43,191 bases of DNA, from contig CAIUSO010000142.1 of the NCBI GenBank assembly GCA_903901875.1, forward strand, positions 73,836 to 117,026, given 5' to 3'. Each line of letters starts with the position of its first letter. Position 1 is the stretch's first letter. Below the pieces are notes generated by a model that made no database searches, had not been told where the DNA came from, and saw nothing but the letters and a program-made list of their open reading frames with translations. This stretch comes from an uncultured Geobacteraceae bacterium (GTDB taxonomy: Bacteria > Desulfobacterota > Desulfuromonadia > Geobacterales > Pseudopelobacteraceae). A program made the translations under genes and the position numbers. Below, piece after piece: positions 26,150 through 34,129 of this stretch.

Positions 26150-27562
26150 ATGAGTCCATTACGTTCAAAAGCTCCCCGCAGCCGGGAAAAACGGCTTGAT
26201 ACCCTCGGGGCATGGCTGGGGCCTGTTTCCGTTGCGGCAAAGGAATTTGCCGCAACGGAGGTCTTTCAGCGAATTCGTACCTTTGCCCAGAGCAGCTCCG
26301 ATGATTTGCTCTATGCACTCCGCATCCTGACCGGCATCAAAGAGAGTGTAACCATTATTCATGGTCCCCGTGGTTGCGTCGCCGCCGGCTTGTACCATAT
26401 CGCCGCCGGGAGCGAAACCCGCTGGATAGTTACCAACCTTGATGAACGGGACACCATCATGGGTGCTGACCGTAAACTGCGCACAGCGGTTAAAGCATTG
26501 TATCAGCGCTATCGCCCTCAGGTGGCGTTCATAGTGGCCAACCCGGTCGTGGCTATCAATAATGATGATATACAGTCGGTGGTGGAAGAGTTGCAGGAAG
26601 AGTTGGATCTGTTGATAGTACCGATCTACGTGACCGGCTTTTCATCGCAAAATGCTGTCTCCGGCTACGATACGGCACTCCACGCATTGTTGAAATATCT
26701 CTCCGGCACCACTACGGTCACTGAAAAAAGTGGTGCAGTGAACCTGCTCTCTGTGGCTGAACATCCACTGGACCGGAAAGAGGCGCAGGCTCTTCTGGAA
26801 GCTCTCGGCATTGAATTGAATATACTTCCCGACGATTCAACGGTGGAGTCATTCAAGTCGGCACCGGCAGCCCGTTTCTCAATACCGCTCTGTCCCGATG
26901 CTCCGGAATATCTCGGTTTAATTCTGAAGGAAAAGTACGGCGTGCCGTTCGTTGATGCACCCCGTCCGGTGGGTCTTGAGGGGACCGGTCGCTGGCTCAA
27001 GGCCATAGGTGCGGCCCTTGACGTTGCCGATGGGGCAGAGGAGCTGCATTCCCGAAAGACTGCAGAGACGCTTCAGCAGTTGGGGGACTTTTCGCTTGCC
27101 GGGACAACCGTGTATCTCTCTTTATCATCCGCAAACGCATTCAGCCTCATCCCTTTCATTGAAGAGTTTGGTGGCGTAATAGCGGGAATTACTGTAACTC
27201 ATCTTGATCGCCTCCATGTCCGCTCTCTTAATGAACTTGCTTCCCAAAATCCTGACCTGCAGATACATGTGGCTGACGGTCAGGAGTTCGAAGTGATTTC
27301 CATTCTCCGCCGGCTTTCTCCCGATCTCTATCTGGGTGACTCTACCCATGTCGGTCAGGTTGCCCGTCTGGGCATACCGACGGTATCCCTGGAATCAATC
27401 GGAATAGTCGGGTATGGCGGTGTTCTTCGACTGGCGCGCCGTATAAAAAGTGCGCTGGCAAATCGCTCATTTGGAGACACACTTTCCAGGGTCATTCCAC
27501 CGTACCGTGAATCCTGGTACAACCGGAGTGATAACTGGCATATCAAGCAGGAGGTTAAATAG
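26150..27562 (+). CDS. NifD-like nitrogenase-family catalytic subunit
   Basis: 470 residues of the nitrogenase component 1 family; AAAAGGAAC precedes the ATG. It has only two cysteines. Cys76 (HGPRGC) matches NifD Cys88 of the P-cluster. The positions of NifD Cys62 and Cys154 are Ser-rich (SSSDDLL) and ANPVVAINNDD without Cys. Cys248 (PLCPDAPEY, with KYGVPF 14 residues on) aligns without gaps, at identical spacing to the KYG motif, with NifD Cys275, the FeMo-cofactor ligand. The position of the cofactor His442 is Glu415 (GIPTVSLE). I infer it holds part of a simpler bridging cluster and perhaps an active-site metal cluster. The substrate is unknown; organosulfur reduction is the hypothesis from context. 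The next gene starts immediately after its stop codon. Confidence 0.9.
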   Translation: MSPLRSKAPRSREKRLDTLGAWLGPVSVAAKEFAATEVFQRIRTFAQSSSDDLLYALRILTGIKESVTIIHGPRGCVAAGLYHIAAGSETRWIVTNLDERDTIMGADRKLRTAVKALYQRYRPQVAFIVANPVVAINNDDIQSVVEELQEELDLLIVPIYVTGFSSQNAVSGYDTALHALLKYLSGTTTVTEKSGAVNLLSVAEHPLDRKEAQALLEALGIELNILPDDSTVESFKSAPAARFSIPLCPDAPEYLGLILKEKYGVPFVDAPRPVGLEGTGRWLKAIGAALDVADGAEELHSRKTAETLQQLGDFSLAGTTVYLSLSSANAFSLIPFIEEFGGVIAGITVTHLDRLHVRSLNELASQNPDLQIHVADGQEFEVISILRRLSPDLYLGDSTHVGQVARLGIPTVSLESIGIVGYGGVLRLARRIKSALANRSFGDTLSRVIPPYRESWYNRSDNWHIKQEVK

Positions 27563-28879
27563 ATGTCCCATCATATTGAAGGTTCCCGGAACTCCTGCGC
27601 CCTCCATGGTGCATTGCAGGTATTTGAAGCAATTGAAGGAACGGTTCCGGTTATTCACAGTACATCCGGTTGTGGCGTTCAGCATTATCTGGGAGGCACA
27701 CGCCTCTCCGGCGGTAACGACCCCTTTGGCAGTCCGCCGGTTTCATCCACCAATATCAGGGAGAAACATGTCGTTTTCGGAGGCGGTTCCCGCTTGCGTG
27801 AACAGCTGAAAAACAGTGTCAAGGTTGTCCAGGGGGATCTGTACGCCATTGTTACCGGCTGTTCAATAGAGATGGTCGGTGACGATGTGCCGGCAATGGC
27901 CAAGGAAGGGGTTGATCAGGATTGGCCGGTAATATACACCAACACCCCCGGTTTTCGGGGTGATGTGCATCAAGGGTATCAACTGGCACTGCGTGCCCTC
28001 ATCGAACAGCTGCCGGGGCTCCGCACAGAGTCAGTAGCTGTTCAAGCAGGACAGGTGAATATTTTAGGGGTGATTCCGAATCAAGACCCGTTCTGGCGCG
28101 GCAATTTGCAGGAGGTGGCTCGGCTGCTGGAGGCGATTGGCCTGTTTCCAAATCTGTTGCTGGGTGATGGTCAGGATGTCAATTCCTGGCATCAGGTGCC
28201 GGGGGCCGCTCTGAATCTGGTCCTGTCCCACTGGGGCGAACAGTCTGCACGGCTTCTTGAGGAACGCTACGGTACTCCGTCGATTTCTCTGGATGGTCTG
28301 CCGGTTGGCACCGCTTTCGCTGCTCTGCTGCTCCAGGTGACTGAAAAGCTGGGCCTCGATCCCGAGCGTACCAATGGGGTGATCGCCCGTGAGGAGGTTC
28401 GTTTACGTCAACAGTTTGCCCGATTGGCCGATATCTATTACCGAACGGGATTTCAGCGTGAATTTGCCCTGGTCGGCGAGAGTGCTCTGGTCGTCGGCAT
28501 TGGGGAGTTTCTGGGTAAAAACCTGGGCCTGCTGCCCCGTACCCTGGTGATAACGGACAATCCGCCGGAAAGTGTCCAGAAATCACTGGCCGCCCGGCTT
28601 GGGTCAATTGTTCCCGGCTTTGATACAAAAATTTTATTCAGTGAAGATCGGTCAGAGATAGCCGATGTAGTAAGAACGGGCAAGGCCGGTATTGTTCTGG
28701 GGAGCAGCCTGGAAGAGGATGTGGCACAGGACCTGGGGGTGCCCTTTTTAGCGGTCTCATTTCCCCTCTTCAACCGTATTATCCTTGAGAGAGGCTATGC
28801 CGGCTATGGGGGAGCAGCAGCATTGCTTGAAGATGTGGGCAGCGTGATTCTTGCTGACAGTTTAATACATTCAGTCTAA
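27563..28879 (+). CDS. NifK-like nitrogenase-family catalytic subunit
   Basis: 438 residues, starting directly after the D-like gene with CAGGAGG as ribosome site. All three P-cluster-type ligands are present: Cys12 (NSCALHG), Cys37 (TSGCGVQ) and Cys100 (TGCSIEMVGDD), matching NifK Cys70, Cys95 and Cys153. The N-terminal arm of NifK is absent and the protein begins almost at the first ligand, as in nitrogenase-like enzymes. Together with Cys76 of the D-like partner this gives four cysteines per alpha-beta pair. That fits a 4Fe-4S cluster (compare the three-plus-one NB cluster of dark-operative protochlorophyllide reductase) better than an 8Fe P-cluster. It is followed after 13 bases by a nucleosidase gene. 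Confidence 0.9.
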   Translation: MSHHIEGSRNSCALHGALQVFEAIEGTVPVIHSTSGCGVQHYLGGTRLSGGNDPFGSPPVSSTNIREKHVVFGGGSRLREQLKNSVKVVQGDLYAIVTGCSIEMVGDDVPAMAKEGVDQDWPVIYTNTPGFRGDVHQGYQLALRALIEQLPGLRTESVAVQAGQVNILGVIPNQDPFWRGNLQEVARLLEAIGLFPNLLLGDGQDVNSWHQVPGAALNLVLSHWGEQSARLLEERYGTPSISLDGLPVGTAFAALLLQVTEKLGLDPERTNGVIAREEVRLRQQFARLADIYYRTGFQREFALVGESALVVGIGEFLGKNLGLLPRTLVITDNPPESVQKSLAARLGSIVPGFDTKILFSEDRSEIADVVRTGKAGIVLGSSLEEDVAQDLGVPFLAVSFPLFNRIILERGYAGYGGAAALLEDVGSVILADSLIHSV

Positions 28880-28892
28880 AAGGAAGTAATAG

Positions 28893-29825
28893 ATGCAGGT
28901 ATTATCGATCCGTTTACTGTTTCTGATACTCTGTGGTACCCTTGTTACCGGATGTGCGGTGACAAAGCCGACTGTTTCCCGGCTTGATCCGATTCCGCGC
29001 CTCGCGGTAATTTCAGCGTTTGATGCAGAACTGGAAAAACTGCGCTCTGCGGCGAAAATTACCGGTACGGAAGTGATTAACGGTCGCACCCACTATCTGG
29101 GAACATTGGAAGGGCATGATGTGGTGCTGCTTTTAAGCGGCTACAGCATGGTTAATGCAGCCATGACGACCCAAGCACTGTTTGATCATTTTGCGGTGAA
29201 AGGTGTTGTCTTTTCGGGAATTGCCGGCGGTGTCAACCCCGACCTGCAGGTGGGGGATGTTACCGTAGCCGCCCAATGGGGTAATTATCAGGAAAGTCAT
29301 TTCGGCAGAGAAAGCGTATCCGGTTTTGATCCGGGTCGTGCTCCCGCTGAGTTTAAAAACTATGGCATGATGTTTCCCCGCAGCAGCTCCGTGCCGGTTT
29401 TAGGTGCTGTTCCTGACAAACTGGAAAAACGATTCTGGTTTCCGGTTGATCCGGAAGCATTGAAGACGGCAACGAGACTGGCGGGAAGTGTGAAGCTGAG
29501 CCGCTGTACCCCTGCAGGCGATTGTCTGGAAAAGGAGCCACGGCTGATTGTTGGCGGTAATGGTGTCAGTGGCCCGACGTTCGTTGACAATGGCGCGTAT
29601 CGTCAGTGGGCGTGGGAAACGTTCAGGGCTGACGCACTGGATATGGAAACCGCTGCTGTTGCGCACGTGGCGTATGTTAACCGTATTCCGTACATCGCCT
29701 TTCGTTCGCTCTCCGATCTGGCGGGAGGAGGGGTGGGGAAAAATGAAGGAAAAATCTTTGGCAAACTGGCGGCCAACAACTCGGCGGCTGTTGTCATCGA
29801 ATACCTGAAACTGAGCAAGGAGTAA
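28893..29825 (+). CDS. Lipoprotein MTA/SAH-nucleosidase-like purine nucleosidase
   Basis: 310 residues. The signal peptide ends in a lipobox (LVTGC, Cys21), so the enzyme is probably outside the cytoplasmic membrane. The rest is a PNP/UDP phosphorylase-family domain: AVISAFDAELEKL at about 39-51 carries the early acidic residue, FSGIAGGVNPDLQVGDV is the family glycine-rich strand, DMETAAVAHV has Met251-Glu252 for ribose binding, and RSLSDLA has Asp275, the general acid of MTA/SAH nucleosidases. Insertions of about 60 residues separate the middle from the end compared with MtnN. It would cleave adenine from methylthioadenosine or a related nucleoside. A periplasmic location is unusual for this family. 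It lies in the nitrogenase-like operon and is followed after 5 bases by a purine permease. Confidence 0.8.
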   Translation: MQVLSIRLLFLILCGTLVTGCAVTKPTVSRLDPIPRLAVISAFDAELEKLRSAAKITGTEVINGRTHYLGTLEGHDVVLLLSGYSMVNAAMTTQALFDHFAVKGVVFSGIAGGVNPDLQVGDVTVAAQWGNYQESHFGRESVSGFDPGRAPAEFKNYGMMFPRSSSVPVLGAVPDKLEKRFWFPVDPEALKTATRLAGSVKLSRCTPAGDCLEKEPRLIVGGNGVSGPTFVDNGAYRQWAWETFRADALDMETAAVAHVAYVNRIPYIAFRSLSDLAGGGVGKNEGKIFGKLAANNSAAVVIEYLKLSKE

Positions 29826-29830
29826 TAGCG

Positions 29831-31132
29831 ATGCACCGCTATTTTGATTTCGCCGGCAACGGCACCAGTTATCGACAGGAAATTGTTGCCGGTCTTACGA
29901 CGTTTCTCACCATGGCATATATTATCGTGGTCAACCCGGCAATCCTTGAGGCCGCTGGAATTCCCAAAGGGGCGTCGATGACCGCCACCATAATCTCGGC
30001 GGCATTTGGGACGCTGGTGATGGGTGTCTATGCGAAACGCCCCTTTGCCATAGCTCCCTATATGGGTGAAAATGCATTTATCGCGTTTACGGTCGTCAAG
30101 GTAATGGGCTTTTCCTGGCAAATTGCCCTGGGGGCAATTTTTCTGGCCGGGGTACTGTTCACCGTGTTAACCGTCCTGCGGATACGGGGATGGCTGGCCG
30201 ACGCTATTCCTCTCAATCTTAAATATAGTTACGCTGTTGGCATCGGACTGTTTCTCACCTTCATCGGCCTGAACGAAGTAGGTCTCGTTACGCTCGGTGT
30301 ACCGGGGGCACCTGTCTCACTTGGTAATATAAGTCATACCACTGTGCTGCTGGCTCTCTTCGGTTTTGGCCTGATGGCGTGGTTATCGGTCAAGCGGGTT
30401 CATGGTGCTCTCATGATCGGTATTATCACGGTTACCGCCCTGTCAATTGCGGCTGGATTGACACCGTTGCCACAAGCGATCTTCGGAATGCCTTCCGCTC
30501 TTACTCCCCTGTTTGCCCAACTCGACATCATGGGGGCCCTTTCGCCCAAAGCCTGGCCGGTTGTTCTCATCGTCTTTGTCATGGCCTTTGTTGACACGAT
30601 TGGCACGCTGATTGGTCTGTCAGCCAGGGCCGGTTTTCTGGATGAAAAAGGAAATCTCCCCGATATTGAGCGACCCATGCTGGCTGATGCACTGTCAAAC
30701 CTGGTGGCTCCCCTGCTTGGTACGACTACGACCGGTGCATATATTGAATCGGCCGCTGGTATTGAAGAGGGGGGTAAAACCGGTTTTACCTCGGTTGTTG
30801 TTGCCATATTATTTTTATGTTCTCTGTTTCTTGCGCCGATTCTGACGATTGTTCCTGCCCATGCCTACGGCCCTGTTCTGGTGATTATCGGCAGTTTCAT
30901 GATCAAGCCGGTTGCCAAGCTCGACTTCGATGACCTGACGGAGTTGATTCCCTCTTTTTTGACGATTACCTTGATAAGCTTTACCTACAATATCGGCGTC
31001 GGCATGACCGCCGGTCTGCTTTCTTACCCTTTACTTAAAACGGTCACCGGTCGCGGTAAGGAAGTGCCGGCAGCCTTGTGGGTACTGGCAGGTCTGTCGC
31101 TTCTGTTTTATATTTCCTATCCATACCATTGA
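29831..31132 (+). CDS. NCS2-family purine permease, AzgA type
   Basis: 433 residues with 12 or more hydrophobic segments. The N-terminus (RQEIVAGLTTFLTMAYIIVV) and APYMGENAFIAFTVV are diagnostic of the AzgA branch, which transports adenine, hypoxanthine or guanine with protons. The FVDTIGTLIGLSARAGFLDE segment is also characteristic. It starts 5 bases after the nucleosidase stop. The pair reads naturally as extracellular nucleoside cleavage followed by uptake of the free base. A terminator hairpin follows directly, ending the nitrogenase-like operon. Confidence 0.9.
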   Translation: MHRYFDFAGNGTSYRQEIVAGLTTFLTMAYIIVVNPAILEAAGIPKGASMTATIISAAFGTLVMGVYAKRPFAIAPYMGENAFIAFTVVKVMGFSWQIALGAIFLAGVLFTVLTVLRIRGWLADAIPLNLKYSYAVGIGLFLTFIGLNEVGLVTLGVPGAPVSLGNISHTTVLLALFGFGLMAWLSVKRVHGALMIGIITVTALSIAAGLTPLPQAIFGMPSALTPLFAQLDIMGALSPKAWPVVLIVFVMAFVDTIGTLIGLSARAGFLDEKGNLPDIERPMLADALSNLVAPLLGTTTTGAYIESAAGIEEGGKTGFTSVVVAILFLCSLFLAPILTIVPAHAYGPVLVIIGSFMIKPVAKLDFDDLTELIPSFLTITLISFTYNIGVGMTAGLLSYPLLKTVTGRGKEVPAALWVLAGLSLLFYISYPYH

Positions 31133-31137
31133 GAGCA

Positions 31138-31155
31138 GGCGTCTGGACGCCTTTT
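31138..31155 (+). terminator. Terminator of the nitrogenase-like operon
   Basis: GGCGTC-TG-GACGCC followed by TTTT, beginning 5 bases after the permease stop. The stem is short but GC-rich. It separates the H-D-K-nucleosidase-permease operon from the next CTATA-type promoter. Confidence 0.55.
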
Positions 31156-31186
31156 ATCGCAGGGCACCGCATGGGATACCCACAGG

Positions 31187-31236
31187 TTGACTTCTTAATC
31201 TACAAAAATTATAGTTTTTATATTATTATATTGACG
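31187..31236 (+). promoter_or_regulatory. Promoter region with CTACA-N5-TATAG operator
   Basis: TTGACT at 31187 and TATAGT at 31210 are 17 bases apart, and the dyad CTACA-AAAAT-TATAG at 31200-31214 (one mismatch) overlaps the -10. A second possible promoter is TTGACG 31231 with TTACTG 31254, also 17 bases apart, which would start the RNA close to leader copy 5. The first fits the operator geometry seen elsewhere; the second puts the operator upstream. Sequence alone does not decide which is used. Confidence 0.55.
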
Positions 31237-31273
31237 TAGCGGTGTGTTCTATGTTACTGCTGAGTAACGTTGA

Positions 31274-31344
31274 GCTGACCAGAAAAACTGGAGGCCGGAC
31301 GGATTAGGTGTTACGCACTAATCTTGTCCGGCCTTCTTTGTTTT
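31274..31344 (+). promoter_or_regulatory. Leader/attenuator element, copy 5
   Basis: GCTGA, hairpin CCAG-AAAAA-CTGG, A, then a long terminator stem: GGCCGGAC pairs with GTCCGGCC, and GGATTAG continues with CTAATCT. A T-rich tail (ttctttgtttt) follows. It ends 22 bases before the ATG of the fourth radical SAM gene, so read-through is needed for expression of the fourth importer operon. Confidence 0.75.
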
Positions 31345-31365
31345 GGTGAATAGGATGGTACGGAA

Positions 31366-32610
31366 ATGACGCAAAAATTACAGACAAATCTTGATCAGAT
31401 TGTGGCCCGTTATCCTGATGTGCCTCCCTTGATTATACTCAAGACAGACGTGCAGCGCCGGGGAGTTTTTTACAGCAAAGCAGCATTGGAGCTGCTTGAT
31501 GAGGCAGCGCATCAAACCACCGGTACCCACATTTTCGGTGCCCGCGATGGAATGATTGCCCTTCGTCCTGAATCGTTGCTGCTTCGGGACGGAACTTCGA
31601 TCATTACGACGCCGACTCCCCTGGATGAAAATCCCTATCTTGTTGATGTCAAGGATGGTTCCCCCTGGTTGTTCGATGACGGTGTGGCACTGGAGGCGGT
31701 TGATTACTGGCCAGCACCCGATTTTTATGCAAAAAGCAGCAGTTCGGGCGTGCCGATGAAAAATATTGTCAGTGCTCGGCCGCAACGGCTCAATATCTTT
31801 CCGTATCGCTACTGCACGTTCTGGAATAATAACAAGGGGTGCTCGTTCTGCGATATCGTGTCCCAGTTAAAAAAAGGGGGGAAAGAACTCAATATTCCGG
31901 CAAAGCTTGACCCCCATGAGGTCGGCGTGGTCGTCGGCGAAGCCTTGAAAGAACCGGGGCGCTTCTCGGCGGTATTTCTGACATCCGGCTCAATATTCAG
32001 CGGCGCGGAGCCCTTTGATGACGAGGTAGAGTACTACATCGAGATCCTCAAGGAAGTGGGAAAACAGTTCCGCACCAAAAAATTTCCCAGTCAGATCATC
32101 GGTACCGCATTTACAAAAAAACAGCTTCAGCACTTGTACGACGAAACCGGCTTAATGAGCTACACCGCAGATATTGAGGTTCTCAATGAAGGGCTGTTCG
32201 ACAGGCTCTGCCCGGGAAAGTCGGAGTGGATCGGTTACCAGGGATGGAAAAAGCGGCTGGTCGATGCGGTAGACGTTTTTGGCCCTGGCCGCGTCAATAC
32301 CGGGTTGGTTGCGGGCATTGAGCTGACATCACCCCATGGTTTCATCTCCGAAGATGAGGCTCTGCAGCATACACTTTCCGAGGCGGAAGATCTGGCACGT
32401 CAGGGGGTAAGTACGGTCTTTATCGTCTGGTCACCCCGTCCCCACACGCCACTCGGAAATCAGAAAAACGCCTCCCTTGATTACTACATCAGGTTGGCCC
32501 GGGGACTCCACGCCCTCCGCGTTAAATACCGTCTGCCGATTGGCTACGACGATTACCGGCATTGTGGTAATCACCCGGACAGTGACCTGTCGCGGTTACT
32601 GCCCTACTGA
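31366..32610 (+). CDS. Radical SAM protein with a Cx8CxxC cluster motif (paralog 4)
   Basis: 414 residues. The cluster cysteines are 150, 159 and 162 (YCTFWNNNKGCSFC, again Cx8CxxC). The later landmarks are kept: FLTSGSIFSG, ADIEVLNEGLFDRLCPGKSE and VNTGLVAGIELTSPHGF. It is the most distant of the four paralogs, with a different N-terminal domain (RYPDVPPLIILKTDVQRRGV). Near the end it has YDDYRHCGNHPDSD. It is first in an operon with a split-barrel protein and a complete Ssu-type importer, a second instance of the grouping at 246-5469. The reaction is unknown. Confidence 0.78.
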   Translation: MTQKLQTNLDQIVARYPDVPPLIILKTDVQRRGVFYSKAALELLDEAAHQTTGTHIFGARDGMIALRPESLLLRDGTSIITTPTPLDENPYLVDVKDGSPWLFDDGVALEAVDYWPAPDFYAKSSSSGVPMKNIVSARPQRLNIFPYRYCTFWNNNKGCSFCDIVSQLKKGGKELNIPAKLDPHEVGVVVGEALKEPGRFSAVFLTSGSIFSGAEPFDDEVEYYIEILKEVGKQFRTKKFPSQIIGTAFTKKQLQHLYDETGLMSYTADIEVLNEGLFDRLCPGKSEWIGYQGWKKRLVDAVDVFGPGRVNTGLVAGIELTSPHGFISEDEALQHTLSEAEDLARQGVSTVFIVWSPRPHTPLGNQKNASLDYYIRLARGLHALRVKYRLPIGYDDYRHCGNHPDSDLSRLLPY

Positions 32611-32622
32611 GAGGAATGAATT

Positions 32623-33114
32623 ATGTTACAGGTATCGGAAGAGTTGATTGATCTTATTCAGAATAGAGCGGTAGTAAAGGTGATTGCCACACTTGATGAA
32701 CGGGGAGAGCCGTATGCTGTTCCTGCACCGTTTTTACAGTGGTCAGAGCGGGGAGAGTTGGTGCATCTTGAACCGCTGGAAAAGTCAGCCACCAACAGAA
32801 ACCTGTTGCGCAGTCTCTGGTTCGGGCGGACCGTTTCAGTTACGGTGTACGGTCCCCTGGGGGAGAGCTTTGTAATCTCGGGCCATCCGATCAAGGCCCA
32901 CATCTGCGGCCCGCTCTTTCGCCATTACTATCAACAGCTGCGCAGTATCATACACGATGCCGATCTGTCGACGGCCTGGATAATCAAACCGATCAGCATA
33001 ACGGATGAAACTTATTCCAGGGTGAAAATTAAAGAGGAAGATGAGTTTCCCTTTTCTGTGCATCTAGACCGCCTGAGAGCAGACCACTATACAACGGAAA
33101 GGATTTTGTCATGA
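32623..33114 (+). CDS. FMN-binding split-barrel (pyridoxamine 5'-phosphate oxidase-like) protein
   Basis: 163 residues. The opening KVIATLDERGEPYAVPAPFL and the strand GELVHLEPLEKSATNRNLLR match the PNPOx-like split-barrel fold. GAGAGGAATG lies before the ATG. It follows the radical SAM gene by 12 bases, and its stop overlaps the binding-protein start (ATGA). It is only distantly similar to the protein at 3755, but the pairing with a radical SAM protein is the same. A redox or flavin-delivery partner role is inferred. Confidence 0.7.
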   Translation: MLQVSEELIDLIQNRAVVKVIATLDERGEPYAVPAPFLQWSERGELVHLEPLEKSATNRNLLRSLWFGRTVSVTVYGPLGESFVISGHPIKAHICGPLFRHYYQQLRSIIHDADLSTAWIIKPISITDETYSRVKIKEEDEFPFSVHLDRLRADHYTTERILS

Positions 33115-34127
33115 TGGTAAAGCGGATTATACGAAATGTTGGAGCTGTGGTTGCTGTCGCACTTGCGCTGTTTTCCTCTTATGGGAATGCGTCTGCTGAG
33201 GTCAAGGAAGTACGCCTGGCAAAACAGTACGGTCTCAGTTACTTGTCTTTGATCGTTATGGAGGAACAGAAGCTGATTGAGAAACATGCCAAGAAAGCAG
33301 GCTTGGGTGACATAAAGGTCAGTTGGGCAACCTTCAGTTCCGGTTCCGTCATGAATGACGCCCTTCTGTCGGGCAGTGTGGATTTTGCTTCCGGTGGGGT
33401 TGCACCGCTCCTGACACTGTGGGATAAGACAAAAGGTGAAGTGAAAGGTGTGGCTGCCCTTGATACTATTCCGCTCTATCTCAACTCCAACAATCCGGCG
33501 GTCAAGAGCGTCAAGGATCTGAGCAGCAAAGATCGTATTGCTCTGCCGACGGTAAAGGTATCGATCCAGGCGGTTACCCTGCAGATGGCTGCCGCCAAAC
33601 TGTTCGGGCAGAAGAATTACGATAAACTGGACAAATTAACGGTGTCCATGAAACATCCCGATGCCCAGGCAGCCCTGCTCTCGCCAAAATCAGAGATCAC
33701 CGCACATTTTGCCAGTCCCCCCTTTATGTTCCAGGAGCTGAAAGATCCCCGTGTCCATACCATAGTGAATTCATTTGAACTCCTTGGTGGTCCCCATACC
33801 TTTGATGTGGTATGGGCCCATGAGCGTTTTCATGATGCCAATCCCAAAACCTATGCCGCCGTCCTGGCCGCGCTGGAGGAGGCAATTGCATACATTAACC
33901 GGGATAAGCGCGGGGCCGCCGAATTGTATGTCAAGGCATCAAAATCAAAGGAGCCGGTTGATGTTATCTATGGCTACCTGACCAAAGAGCCGATAGGTTA
34001 CACAACGACGCCACTCAATATTACCAAGTACTCTGACTTCATGTATCAATCGGGCAGCATCAAGAACAAGCCGAACAGCTGGAAGAGTCTCTTCTTCACC
34101 AATATCCACAATAAGCAGGGGAGCTAG
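33111..34127 (+). CDS. SsuA/TauA-type periplasmic substrate-binding protein (importer 4)
   Basis: 338 residues with a cleavable signal peptide (cut after GNASA). VRLAKQYGLSYLSLIVMEEQ and LLSGSVDFASGGVAPLLTLW are typical of the NMT1/SsuA-like family. The start is ATG 33111, overlapping the split-barrel stop; ATG 33114 is equally possible. The next gene starts 2 bases after its stop. The ligand is unknown and differs enough from the other three binding proteins to suggest another specificity. Confidence 0.9.
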   Translation: MMVKRIIRNVGAVVAVALALFSSYGNASAEVKEVRLAKQYGLSYLSLIVMEEQKLIEKHAKKAGLGDIKVSWATFSSGSVMNDALLSGSVDFASGGVAPLLTLWDKTKGEVKGVAALDTIPLYLNSNNPAVKSVKDLSSKDRIALPTVKVSIQAVTLQMAAAKLFGQKNYDKLDKLTVSMKHPDAQAALLSPKSEITAHFASPPFMFQELKDPRVHTIVNSFELLGGPHTFDVVWAHERFHDANPKTYAAVLAALEEAIAYINRDKRGAAELYVKASKSKEPVDVIYGYLTKEPIGYTTTPLNITKYSDFMYQSGSIKNKPNSWKSLFFTNIHNKQGS

Positions 34128-34129
34128 TG

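Noticed and set aside
25111-28879. True nitrogenase nifHDK for N2 fixation
   Set aside because: Two of the three NifD P-cluster cysteines and the cofactor histidine are absent, the subunits lack NifDK extensions, and no nifB, nifE, nifN or nif regulators are in the window.
25111-28879. Dark protochlorophyllide reductase or CfbCD (coenzyme F430) assignment
   Set aside because: No photosynthesis or tetrapyrrole genes are nearby, and the retained Cys248 with a linked nucleosidase and purine permease does not fit these pathways.
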